The translations under genes were made by a program, and so were the position numbers. From assembly GCA_033675265.1 (NCBI GenBank), contig JAUJYZ010001433.1:1-64000 (forward strand): DNA of 64,000 nucleotides, written 5' to 3'. This stretch comes from Actinostola sp. cb2023. Taxonomy: Eukaryota; Cnidaria; Anthozoa; Actiniaria; Actinostolidae. The notes beneath the pieces were generated by a model, which saw only the letters and a program-made list of their open reading frames with translations, ran no database searches and had not been told where the DNA came from. Positions 27,963-39,889 of the stretch are shown here, in pieces; position 1 is the first letter of the stretch, and every line of letters begins with the position of its first letter.

Positions 27963-30900
27963 TCTGTAATGTTTTCTACATTCTATATATATTCAATGTT
28001 TCGTCTACATTCAATAACTCGAACTCCCGTAATTAAAACACTACATTATTCTGTAATGTTTCGTCTACATTCAATAACTCCCGTAATTAAAACACTACAT
28101 TATTCTGTAATGTTTCGTCTACATTCAATAACTCGAACTCCCGTAATTAAAACTACATTATTCTGTAATGTTTCGTCTACAATTCATAAAAATCGAACTC
28201 CCATAATAATAAAAACACTACATTATTCTGTAATGTTTTACATTCAATAACTATCCCATAATTAAAAACTCCTCTACATTCAATAACTCGAACTCCCGTA
28301 ATTAAAAAACTACATTACTGTAATGTTTCGTCTACATGAACTCCCGTAATTAAAACACTACATTATTCTGTAATGTTTCGTCTACATTCAATAACTCGAA
28401 CTCCCGTAATTAAAACACTACATTATTCTGTAATGTTTCGTCTACATTCAATAACTCGAACTCCCATAATTAAAACACTACATTATTCTGTAATGTTTCG
28501 TCTACATTCAATAACTCGAACTCCCGTAATTAAAACACTACATTATTCTGTAATGTTTCGTCTACATTCAATAACTCGAACTCCCGACTACATTATTCTG
28601 TAATGTTTCGTCTACATTCAATAACTCGAACTCCCGTAATTAAAACACTACATTATTCTGTAATGTTTCGTCTACATTCAATAACTCGAACTCCCGTAAT
28701 AAAAAACACTATTCTGTAATGTTTCGTCTACTTCTGTAATTCTGTAATGTTTCGTCTACATTCAATAACTCGAACTCCCGTAATTAAAACACTACATTAT
28801 TCTGTAATGTTTCGTCTACATTCAATAACTCGAACTCCCGTAATTAAAACACTACATTATTCTGTAATGTTTCGTCTACATTCAATAACTCGAACTCCCG
28901 TAATTAAAAACACTACATTATTCTGTAATGTTTCGTCTACATTCAATAACTCGAACTCCCGTAATTAAAACACTACATTATTCTGTAATGTTTCGTCTAC
29001 ATTCAATAACTCGAACTCCCGTAATTAAAACACTACATTATTCTGTAATGTTTCGTCTACATTCAATAACTCGAACTCCCGTAATTCAATATTCTGTAAT
29101 GTTTCGTCTACATTCAATAACTCGAACTCCCGTAATTAAAACACTACATTATTCTGTAATGTTTCGTCTACATTCAATAACTCGAACTCCCGTAATTAAA
29201 ACACTACATTATTCTGTATGTTTCGTCTTTCGTCTACATTCAATAACTCGTAACTCCCGTAATTAAAACACTACATTATTCTGTAATGTAATTAAAACAC
29301 TTTCGTAATGTTTCGTCTACATTCAATAACTCGAACTCCCGTAATTAAAACACTACATTATTCTGTAATGTTTCGTCTACATTCAATAACTTCGTAATAA
29401 AACACTACATTATTCTGTAAACTCCCGTAATTAAAACACCGTCTACATTCAATAACTAACTTAATTAAAACACTACATTATTCTGTAATGTTTCGTCTAC
29501 ATTCTACATTCAATAACTCGAATGTTTCGTCTACATTCAATAACCGAACTTAAAAACACTACATTATTCTGTAATGTTTCGTCTACATTCAATAACTCGA
29601 ACTCCCGTAATTAAAACACTACATTATTCTGTAATGTTTCGTCTACATTCAATAACTCGAACTCCCGTAATTAAAACACTACATTATTCTGTAATGTTTC
29701 GTCTACATTCAATAACTCGAACTCCCGTAATTAAAACACTACATTATTCTGTAATGTTTCGTCTACATTCAATAACTCGAACTCCCGTAATTAAAACACT
29801 ACATTATTCTGTAATGTTTCGTCTACATTCAATAACTCGAACTCCCGTAATTAAAACACTACATTATCTGTAATGTTTCGTCTACATTCAATAACTCGAA
29901 CTCCCGTAATTAAAACACTACATTATTCTGTAATGTTTCGTCTACATTCAATAACTCGAACTCCCGTAATTAAAAAACACTACATTATTCTGTAATGTTT
30001 CGTCTACATTCAATAACTCGAACTCCCGTAATTAAAACACTACATTATTCTGTAATGTTTCGTCTACATTCAATAACTCGAACTCCCGTAATTAAAACAC
30101 TACATTATTCTGTAATGTTTCGTCTACATTCAATAACTCGAACTCCCGTAATTAAAACACTACATTATTCTGTAATGTTTCGTCTACATTCAATAACTCG
30201 AACTCCCGTAATTAAAACACTACATTATTCTGTAATGTTTCGTCTACATTCAATAACTCGAACTCCCGTAATTAAAACACTACATTATTCTGTAATGTTT
30301 CGTCTACATTCAATAACTCGAACTCCCGTAATTAAAACACTACATTATTCTGTAATGTTTCGTCTACATTCAATAACTCGAACTCCCGTAATTAAAACAC
30401 TACATTATTCTGTAATGTTTCGTCTACATTCAATAACTCGAACTCCCGTAATTAAAAACTACATTATTCTGTAATTATTCTGTCGTCTACATTCAATAAC
30501 TCGAATTAAAACACTACATTATTCTGTAATGTTTGTTTCGTCTACATTCAATAACTCGAACTCCCGTAATTAAAACACTACATTATTCTGTAATGTTTCG
30601 TCTACATTCAATAACTCGAACTCCCGTAATTAAAACACTTATTCTGTAATGTTTCGTCTACATTCAATAACTCGAACTCCCGTAATTAAAACACTACATT
30701 ATTCTGTAATGTTTCGTCTACATTCAATAACTCGAACTCCCGTAATTAAAACACTACATTATTCTGTAATGTTTCGTCTACATTCAATAACTCGAACTCC
30801 CGTAATTAAAACACTACATTATAATGTTTCGTCTACATTCAATAACTCGAACTCCCGTAATTAAAACACTACATTATTCTTAATGTTTCGTCTACATTCA

Positions 30901-33900
30901 ATAACTCGAACTCCCGTAATTAAAACACTACATTATTCTGTAATGTTTCGTCTACATTCAATAACTCGAACTCCCATAATTAAAACACTACATTATTCTT
31001 AATGTTTCGTCTACATTCAATAACTCGAACTCCCGTAATTAAAACACTACATTATTCTGTAATGTTTCGTCTACATTCAATAACTCGAACTCCCGTAATT
31101 AAAACACTACATTATTCTGTAATGTTTCGTCTACATTCAATAACTCGAACTCCCGTAATTAAAACACTACATTATTCTGTAATGTTTCGTCTACATTCAA
31201 TAACTCGAACTCCCGTAATTAAAACACTACATTATTCTGTAATGTTTCGTCTACATTCAATAACTCGAACTCCCGTAATTAAAACACTACATTATTCTGT
31301 AATGTTTCGTCTACATTCAATAACTCGAACTCCCGTAATCAAAAACACTACATTATTCTGTAATGTTTCGTCTACATTCAATAACTCGAACTCCCGTAAT
31401 TAAAACACTACATTATTCTGTAATGTTTCGTCTACATTCAATAACTCGAACTCCCGTAATTAAAAACACTACATTATTCTGTAATGTTTCGTCTACATTC
31501 AATAACTCGAACTCCCGTAATTAAAACACTACATTATTCTGTAATGTTTCGTCTACATTCAATAACTCGAACTCCCGTAATTAAAACACTACATTATTCT
31601 GTAATGTTTCGTCTACATTCAATAACTCGAACTCCCGTAATTAAAACACTACATTATTCTGTAATGTTTCGTCTACATTCAATAACTCGAACTCCCGTAA
31701 TTAAAACACTACCTGTAATTCAATAACTCGAAACACTACATTATTCTGTAATGTTTCGTCTACATTCAATAACTCGAACTCCCGTAATTAAAACACTACA
31801 TTATTCTGTAATGTTTCGTCTACATTCAATAACTCGAACTCCCGTAATTAAAAACTACATTATTCTGTAATGTTTCGTCTACATTCAATAACTCGAACTC
31901 CCGTAATTAAAACACTACATTATTCTGTAATGTTTCGTCTACATTCAATAACTCGAACTCGTAATTAAAAACTCCGTCTAATCAATAAAACGTAATTAAA
32001 ACACTACATTATTCTGTAATGTTTCGTCTACATTCAATAACTCGAACTCCCGTAATTAAAACACTACATTATTCTGTAATGTTTCGTCTACATTCAATAA
32101 CTCGAACTCCGTAATTAAAACACTACATTATTCTGTAATGTTTCGACTCGAACTCCCGTAATTAAAACACTACATTATTCTGTAATGTTTCGTCTACATT
32201 CAATAACTCGAACTCCCGTAATTAAAACACTACATTATTCTGTAATGTTTCGTCTACATTCAATAACTCGAACTCCCGTAATTAAAACACTACATTATTC
32301 TGTAATGTTTCGTCTACATTCAATAATCGAACTCGAACTCCCGTAATTAAAACACTACATTATTCTGTAATGTTTCGTCTACATTCAATAACTCGAACTC
32401 CCATAATTAAAACACTACATTATTCTCGAACTCCCGTAATTAAAACACTACATTATTCTGTAATGTTTCGTCTACATTCAATAACTCGAACTCCCGTAAT
32501 TAAAACACTACATTATTCTGTAATGTTTCGTCTACATTCAATAACTCGAACTCCCGTAATTAAAACACTACATTATTCTGTAATGTTTCGTCTACATTCA
32601 ATAACTCGAACTCCCGTAATTAAAACACTACATTATTCTGTAATGTTTCGTCTACATTCAATAACTCGAACTCCCGTAATTAAAACACTACATTATTCTG
32701 TAATGTTTCGTCTACATTTCAATAACTCGAACTCCCGAACTAATTAAAACACTACATTATTCTGTAATGTTTCGTCTACATTCAATAACTCGAACTAATT
32801 AAAACACTACATTATTCTGTAATGTTTCGTCTACATTCAATAACTCGAACTCCCATAATTAAAACACTACATTATTCTGTAATGTTTCGTCTACATTCAA
32901 TAACTCGAACTCCCGTAATTAAAACACTACATTATTCTGTAATGTTTCGTCTACATTCAATAACTCGAACTCCCGTAATTAAAACACTACATTATTCTGT
33001 AATGTTTCGTCTACATTCAATAACTCGAACCCGTAATTAAAACACTACATTATTCTGTAATGTTTCGTCTACATTCAATAATAACTCGTAATTAAAAACT
33101 ACATTATTCTGTAATGTTTCCAATAACTCGAACTTAATTAAAACACTACATTATTCTGTAATGTTTCGTCTACATTCAATAACTCGAACTCCCGTAATTA
33201 AAACACTACATTATTCTGTAATGTTTCGTCTACATTCAATAACTCGAACTCCCGTAATTAAAACACTACATTATTCTGTAATGTTTCGTCTACATTCAAT
33301 AACTCGAACTCCCGAACTCCGTAATTAAAACACTACATTATTCTGTAATGTTTCGTCTACATTCAATAACTCGAACTCCCGTAATTAAAAACACTACATT
33401 ATTCTGTAATGTTTCGTCTACATTCAATAACTCGAACTCCCGTAATTAAAAACACTACATTATTCTGTAACATTATTCTGTAATGTTTCGTCTACATTCA
33501 ATAACTCGAACTCCCGTAATTAAAACACTACATTATTCTGTAATGTTTCGTCTACATTCAATAACTCGAACTCCCGTAATTAAAACACTACATTATTCTG
33601 TAATGTTTCGTCTACATTCAATAACTCGAACTCCCGTAATTAAAACACTACATTATTCTGTAATGTTTCGTCTACATTCAATAACTCGAACTCCCGTAAT
33701 TAAAACACTACATTATTCTGTAATACATATTCTGTAATGTTTCGTCTACATTCAATAACTCGAACTCCCGTAATTAAAACACTACATTATTCTGTAATGT
33801 TTCGTCTACATTCAATAACTCGAACTCCCGTAATTAAAAAACACTACATTATTCTGTAATGTTTCGTCTACATTCAATAACTCGAACTCCCGTAATTAAA

Positions 33901-36900
33901 ACACTACATTATTCTGTAATGTTTCGTCTACATTCAATAACTCGAACTCCCGTAATTAAAACACTACATTATTCTGTAATGTTTCGTCTATTCAATAACT
34001 TCAATAACTCGAACTCCCATTAATTCGAAAAACACTACATTATTCTGTAATGTTTCGTCTACATTCAATAACTCGAACTCCCGTAATTAAAACACTACAT
34101 TATTCTGTAATGTTTCGTCTACATTCAATAACTCGAACTCCCGTAATTAAAACACTACATTATTCTGTAATGTTTCGTCTACATTCAATAACTCGAACTC
34201 CCGTAATTAAAACACTACATTATTCTGTAATGTTTCGTCTACATTCAATAACTCGAACTCCCGTAATTAAAACACTACATTATTCTGTAATGTTTCGTCT
34301 ACATTCAATAACTCGAACTCCCGTAATTAAAACACTACATTATTCTGTAATGTTTCGTCTACATTCAATAACTCGAACTCCCGTAATTAAAACACTACAT
34401 TATTCTGTAATGTTTCGTCTACATTCAATAACTCGAACTCCCGTAATTAAAACACTACATTATTCTGTAATGTTTCGTCTACATTCAATAACTCGAACTC
34501 CCGTAATTAAAACACTACATTATTCTGTAATGTTTCGTCTACATTCAATAACTCGAACTCCCGTAATTAAAACACTACATTCTTAATTACATTCAATAAC
34601 TCGAACTGTTTCACTACATTATTCTGTACATTCAATAACTCGAACTCCCGTAATTAAAACAACATTATTCTGTAAACTCTACATTCAATAACTCGAACTA
34701 ATAATTAAAACACTACATTATTCTGTAATGTTTCGTCTACATTCAATAACTCGAACTCCCGTAATTAAAACACTACATTATTCTGTAATGTTTCGTCTAC
34801 ATTCAATAACTCGAACTCCCGTAATTCGAACTCCCGTAATTAAAACACTACATTATTCTGTAATGTTTCGTCTACATTCAATAACTCGAACTCCCGTAAT
34901 TAAAACTACATTACTGTAATGTTTCGTCTATTCTGTAAAACACTACATTATTCTGTAATGTTTCGTCTACATTCAATAACTCGAACTCCCGTAATTAAAA
35001 CACTACATTATTCTGTAATGTTTCGTCTACATTCAATAACTCGAACTCCCGTATTAAAACACTACATTATTCTGTAATGTTTCGTCTACATTCAATAACT
35101 CGAACTCCCGTAATTAAAACACTACATTATTCTGTAATGTTTCTACATTCAATAACTCGAAAATTAAAACACTACATTATTCTGTAATGTTTCGTCTACA
35201 TTCAATAACTCGAACTCCCATAATTAAAACACTACATTATTCTGTAATGTTTCGTCTACATTCAATAACTCGAACTCCCGTAATTAAAACACTACATTAT
35301 TCTGTAATGTTTCGTCTATTCATTCAATAACTCGAACTCCCGTAATTAAAACACTACATTATTCTGTAATGTTTCGTCTACATTCAATAACTCGAACTCC
35401 CGTAATTAAAACACTACATTATTCTGTAATGTTTCGTCTACATTCAATAACTCGAACTCCCGTAATTAAAACACTACATTATTCTGTAATGTTTCGTCTA
35501 CATTCAATAACTCGAACTCCCGTAATTAAAACACTACATTATTCTGTAATGTTTCGTCTACATTCAATAACTCGAACTCCCGTAATTAAAACACTACATT
35601 ATTCTGTAATGTTTCGTTCGTTCAATACTCGAACTTTAAAACAATAACTCGAACTCCCGTAATTAAAACACTACATTATTCTGTAATGTTTCGTCTACAT
35701 TCAATAACTCGAACTCCCGTAATTAAAACACTACATTATTCTGTAATGTTTCGTCTACATTCAATAACTCGAACTCCCGTAATTAAAACACTACATTATT
35801 CTGTAATGTTTCGTCTACATTCAATAACTCGAACTCCCGTAAAAAACACTACATTATTCTGTAATGTTTCGTCTACATTCAATAACTCGAACTCCCGTAA
35901 TTAAAACACTACATTATTCTGTAATGTTTCGTCTACATTCAATAACTCGAACTCCCGTAATTAAAACACTACATTATTCTGTAATGTTTCGTCTACATTC
36001 AATAACTCGAACTCCCGTAATTAAAACACTACATTATTCTGTAATGTTTCGTCTACATTCAATAACTCGAACTCCCGTAATTAAAACACTACATTATTCT
36101 GTAATGTTTCGTCTACATTCAATAACTCGAACTCCCGTAATTATTCTCTGTAAACACAATACACTAATTAAAACACTACATTATTCTGTAATGTTTCGTC
36201 TACATTCAATAACTCGAACTCCCGTAATTAAAACACTACATTATTCTGTAATGTTTCGTCTACATTCAATAACTCGAACTCCCATAATTAAAAACACTAC
36301 ATTATTCTGTAATGTTTCGTCTACATTCAATAACTCGAACTCCCGTAATTAAAACACTACATTATTCTGTAATGTTTCGTCTACATTCAATAACTCGAAC
36401 TCCCGTAATTAAAAACACTATTCTTATTCTGTAATAAAACACTACATTATTCTGTAATGTTTTTCGTCTACATTCAATAACTCGAACTCCCGTAATTAAA
36501 AAACACTACATTATTCTGTAATGTTTCGTCTACATTCAATAACTCGAACTCCCGTAATTAAAACACTACATTATTCTGTAATGTTTCGTCTACATTCAAT
36601 AACTCGAACTCCCGTAATTAAAAACACTACATTATTCTGTAATGTTTCGTCTACATTCAATAACTCGAACTCCCATAATTAAAACACTACATTATTCTGT
36701 AATGTTTCGTCTACATTCAATAACTCGAACTCCCATAATTAAAACACTACATTATTCTGTAATATGTTTCGTCTACATTCAATAACTCGAACTCCCGTAA
36801 TTAAAACACTACATTATTCTGTAATGTTTCGTCTACATTCAATAACTCGAACTCCCGTAATTAAAACACTACATTATTCTGTAATGTTTCGTCTACATTC

Positions 36901-37743
36901 AATAACTCGAACTCCCGTAATTAAAACACTACATTATTCTGTAATGTTTCGTCTACATTCAATAACTCGAACTCCCGTAATTAAAACACTACATTATTCT
37001 GTAATGTTTCGTCTACATTCAATAACTCGAACTCCCGTAATAAAAAACTACATTATTCTGTAATGTTTCGTTACATTCAATAACTCGAACTGTAATTTAC
37101 ATTATTCTGTAACATTCAATAACTCGAACTCCCGTAATTAAAACACTACATTATTCTGTAATGTTTCGTCTACATTCAATAACTCGAACTCCCGTAATTA
37201 AAACACTACATTATTCTGTAATGTTTCGTCTACATTCAATAACTCGAACTCCCGTAAAAAACACTACATTATTCTGTAATGTTTCGTCTACATTCAATAA
37301 CTCGAACTCCCATAATTAAAACACTACATTATTCTGTAATGTTTCGTCTACATTCAATAACTCGAACTCCCGTAATTAAAACACTACATTATTCTGTAAT
37401 GTTTCGTCTACATTCAATAACTCGAAACTCCCATAATTAAAACACTACATTATTCTGTAATGTTTCGTTACATTCAATAACTCGAACGTAATTAAAACAC
37501 TACATTATTCTGTAATGTTTCGTCTACATTCAATAACTCGAACTCCCGTAATTAAAACACTACATTATTCTGTAATGTTTCGTCTACATTCAATAACTCG
37601 AACTCCCTACATTATTCTGTAATGTTTCGTCTACATTCAATAATCGAACTCCCGTAAAAATACTCTGTAATGTTTCGTCTACATTCAATAACTCGAACTC
37701 CCATAATTAAAACACTACATTATTCTGTAATGTTTCGTCTACA
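27963..37743. repeat. Satellite 2: 60 bp tandem repeat, about 160 copies
   Basis: The unit is exactly 60 bp and reads TTCTGTAATGTTTCGTCTAC, ATTCAATAACTCGAACTCCC, GTAATTAAAACACTACATTA. Long stretches are base-identical: eight successive 60-base lines from 34081 to 34560 are the same, as are lines across 30001-30420. A frequent variant has CCCATAATT for CCCGTAATT. The homogeneous blocks are separated by short scrambled junctions with truncated units, for example near 28140-28340, 29270-29560, 31960-32000, 33050-33140, 34580-34700, 36410-36460 and 37060-37120. One plus-strand frame is open through each unit (a 20-residue period) because 60 is a multiple of three. It is broken at every junction and is not considered coding. 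Confidence 0.97.
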
Positions 37744-39098
37744 GATTGTAGTCTGTGCAAGAACTGTCAGGTACTATGGTTGCTATAGTAACCTCTATTG
37801 ATTGTAGTCTGTGCAAGAACTGTCAAGTACGTTACTATAGTAACCTCTATTGATTGTAGTCTGTGCAAGAACTGTCAGGTACGTTGCTATAGTAACCTCT
37901 ATTGATTGTAGTCTGTGCAAGAACTGTCAAAGACGTTACTATAGTAACCTCTATTGATTGTAGTCTGTGCAAGAACTGTCAAGTACGTTACTATAGTAAC
38001 CTCTATTGATTGTAGTCTGTGCAAGAACTGTCAAAGACGTTACTATAGTAACCTCTATTGATTGTAGTCTGCAAGAACTGTCAAGTACGTTACTATAGTA
38101 ACCTCTATTGATTGTAGTCTGTGCAAGAACTGTCAAGTACGTTACTATAGTAACCTCTATTGATTGTAGTCTGTGCAAGAACTGTCAAAGACGTTACTAT
38201 AGTAACCTCTATTGATTGTAGTCTGTGCAAGAACTGTCAAGTACGTTATTATAGTAACCTCTATTGATTGTAGTCTGTGCAAGAACTGTCAGGTACGTTG
38301 CTATAGTAACCTCTATTGATTGTAGTCTGTGCAAGAACTGTCAAGTACGTTATTATAGTAACCTCTATTGATTGTAGTCTGTGCAAGAACTGTCAGGTAC
38401 GTTGCTATAGTAACCTCTATTGATTGTAGTCTGTGCAAGAACTGTCAAGTACGTAATTATAGTAACCTCTATTGATTGTAGTCTGTGCAAGAACTGTCAG
38501 GTACGTTGCTATAGTAACCTCTATTGATTGTAGTCTGTGCAAGAACTGTCAAGTACGTTACTATAGTAACCTCTATTGATTGTAGTCTGTGCAAGAACTG
38601 TCAAAGACGTTACTATAGTAACCTCTATTGATTGTAGTCTGTGCAAGAACTGTCAAGTACGTTACTATAGTAACCTCTATTGATTGTAGTCTGTGCAAGA
38701 ACTGTCAAAGACGTTACTATAGTAACCTCTATTGATTGTAGTCTGTGCAAGAACTGTCAAGTACGTTACTATAGTAACCTCTATTGATTGTAGTCTGTGC
38801 AAGAACTGTCAAGTACGTTACTACAATAGTAACCTCTATTGATTGTAGTCTGTGCAAGAACTGTCAAAGACGTTACTATAGTAACCTCTATTGATTGTAG
38901 TCTGTGCAAGAACTGTCAAGTACGCCGGTTATTATAGTAACCTCTATTGATTGTAGTCTGTGCAAGAACTGTCAAGTACGTTATTATAGTAACCTCTATT
39001 GATTGTAGTCTGTGCAAGAACTGTCAGGTACGTTGCTATAGTAATCTCTATTGATTGTAGTCTGTGCAAGAACTGTCAAACACGTTGCTATTGTAACC
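37744..39098. repeat. Satellite 3: 52 bp tandem repeat, 26 copies, palindromic core
   Basis: The unit reads TATTGATTGTAGTCTGTGCA, AGAACTGTCAAGTACGTTAC, TATAGTAACCTC (52 bp). Most units carry the perfect 14 bp palindrome GTTACTATAGTAAC; variants read GTTGCTATAGTAAC or GTTATTATAGTAAC. Three subtypes differ after CTGTCA: AGTACG, AAGACG and GGTACG. They tend to alternate as AGTACG/AAGACG or AGTACG/GGTACG pairs, giving a 104 bp dimer period over much of the array. The last copy is degenerate. The array abuts satellite 2 on the left and ends about 20 bp from a stop codon on the right. Confidence 0.96.
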
Positions 39099-39117
39099 CC
39101 GCTATTGGATATTTACT

Positions 39118-39273
39118 TTACACTACAGTTGTAGGATCGTATCCGTACAACTCTGCTCTCATGGAAGGAGATATACTGTAGGTTTTAGGATTAAATCGTA
39201 CGTATTTGGTGTCAAACGGTTTCTGCATTACGTGGCTGACTACAGTATCGTCGTCCGTGTTGCCTTGAAAAAC
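39118..39273 (-). CDS. Terminal exon of an F5/8 type C (discoidin) domain protein
   Basis: Reading the minus strand, an acceptor TTAATTTTCAG at 39274-39284 opens 51 codons ending in TAA at 39118-39120. The peptide starts VFQGNTDDDTVV, passes through KYVRFNPKTYS and ends with SMRAELYGYDPTTVV. F...GN.D..T-VV, a K/RYVRF.P strand and MR.ELYG are the conserved C-terminal signature of F5/8C (discoidin-like) domains. These fold as secreted or cell-surface beta-sandwiches that bind lipids, sugars or matrix. The usual terminal Cys of ELYGC is Tyr here. The exon starts in phase 0. The first ~100 residues of the domain are not found upstream within the 365 bp separating it from the PAN exon. Satellite 3 begins 20 bp after the stop codon. 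The domain assignment is solid; which gene it belongs to is inferred. Confidence 0.8.
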   Translation of the reverse strand, partial: VFQGNTDDDTVVSHVMQKPFDTKYVRFNPKTYSISPSMRAELYGYDPTTVV

Positions 39274-39399
39274 CTGAAAATTAAATAAGGTTTAGTAAAT
39301 ATACGACGAGTTAAATATATCTTTATTTGCATGCTGTCCGTCGATCCGTCGGTCCGTCGGTCTGTCGGATGGCTGGTTGTCGTAGGTAGGTCGGAGGTA

Positions 39400-39502
39400 G
39401 GAGAAGGAGAAGGAGAAGGAGAAGGAGAAGGAGAAGGAGAAGGAGAAGGAGAAGGAGAAGGAGAAGGAGAAGGAGAAGGAGAAGGAGAAGGAGAAGGAGA
39501 AG
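39400..39502. repeat. (GAGAAG)n hexanucleotide microsatellite
   Basis: About 17 uninterrupted copies of GAGAAG. It lies in the apparent intron between the PAN exon and the F5/8C terminal exon, where the missing discoidin exon(s) would be expected. Glu/Gly and poly-Leu open frames across it are repeat translations. Confidence 0.98.
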
Positions 39503-39638
39503 GTCCAACGTGGCGCCTGCTTAGTGTAACCGGTGCACGATGGTGGCTAGAAAAGAAAGCAAGGGAGCTTTCGCATAATTCTTCCTACTATCCACTAACC
39601 CCTGCCCCTGCTACACAACTGACAAGAGCAGTAGTTAC

Positions 39639-39886
39639 CTTTTGTGTTCTGAAGAACGGTCCTGATTTCCCGACCACCGTGAATTCCTTAGAACCACCAT
39701 CCAAAAGTTCACAACGACCTGACGTGTCGTGGTAGTTATACATCCAACAATTGTCGATCCCGTGACAGTGTAACTGACAGGTTATTTCATCTGGAGTAGT
39801 TGTGGAGTGGAGGGCTGGGCCGAGAAGGGTGTGATTTGCGATGGCGTCACCAAACTCTTTTCTGACGACACCAGGACAGACCGCGG
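39639..39886 (-). CDS. PAN/apple domain exon of a secreted or cell-surface protein
   Basis: On the minus strand the acceptor TTTTTTTTATAG ends at 39887 and the donor AAAG|GTAACT begins at 39638. This defines a 248 nt exon of 82 codons plus two bases (enters in phase 1, leaves in phase 0). Visible motifs in order are AAVCPGVV, FGDAIANHTLLGPALHST, PDEITCQLHCHG, NCWMYNYHD and GRCELLDGG, then a closing GKSGPFF. The spacing of the Cys residues (CxxxC, NC, CEL), the N-terminal F..A..NH.L.G and the central YNY are the hallmarks of PAN/apple modules of invertebrate extracellular proteins, which mediate protein or carbohydrate contacts. A phase-1 start is usual for secreted modules and implies a signal-peptide exon at higher coordinates, which I could not identify. 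It can be joined in frame to the F5/8C exon downstream, but that product would lack most of the discoidin fold. Confidence 0.8.
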
Positions 39887-39889
39887 CTA

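Noticed and set aside
27807..37063. Long plus-strand open frames with a 20-residue period (up to 178 codons) in satellite 2, as a repeat protein
   Set aside because: The unit is exactly 60 bp, so an open frame persists automatically. Frames are broken at every block junction, have no upstream start context or splice logic, and other frames carry stops in each unit.
1..39098. CRISPR-like array
   Set aside because: Repeats are directly adjacent with no unique spacers, no cas genes are present, and the surrounding genes are eukaryotic.
39331..39735. 134-codon plus-strand frame with a GE repeat
   Set aside because: It is formed by the GAGAAG microsatellite and runs antisense through the PAN exon, whose minus-strand splice sites and domain motifs are convincing.
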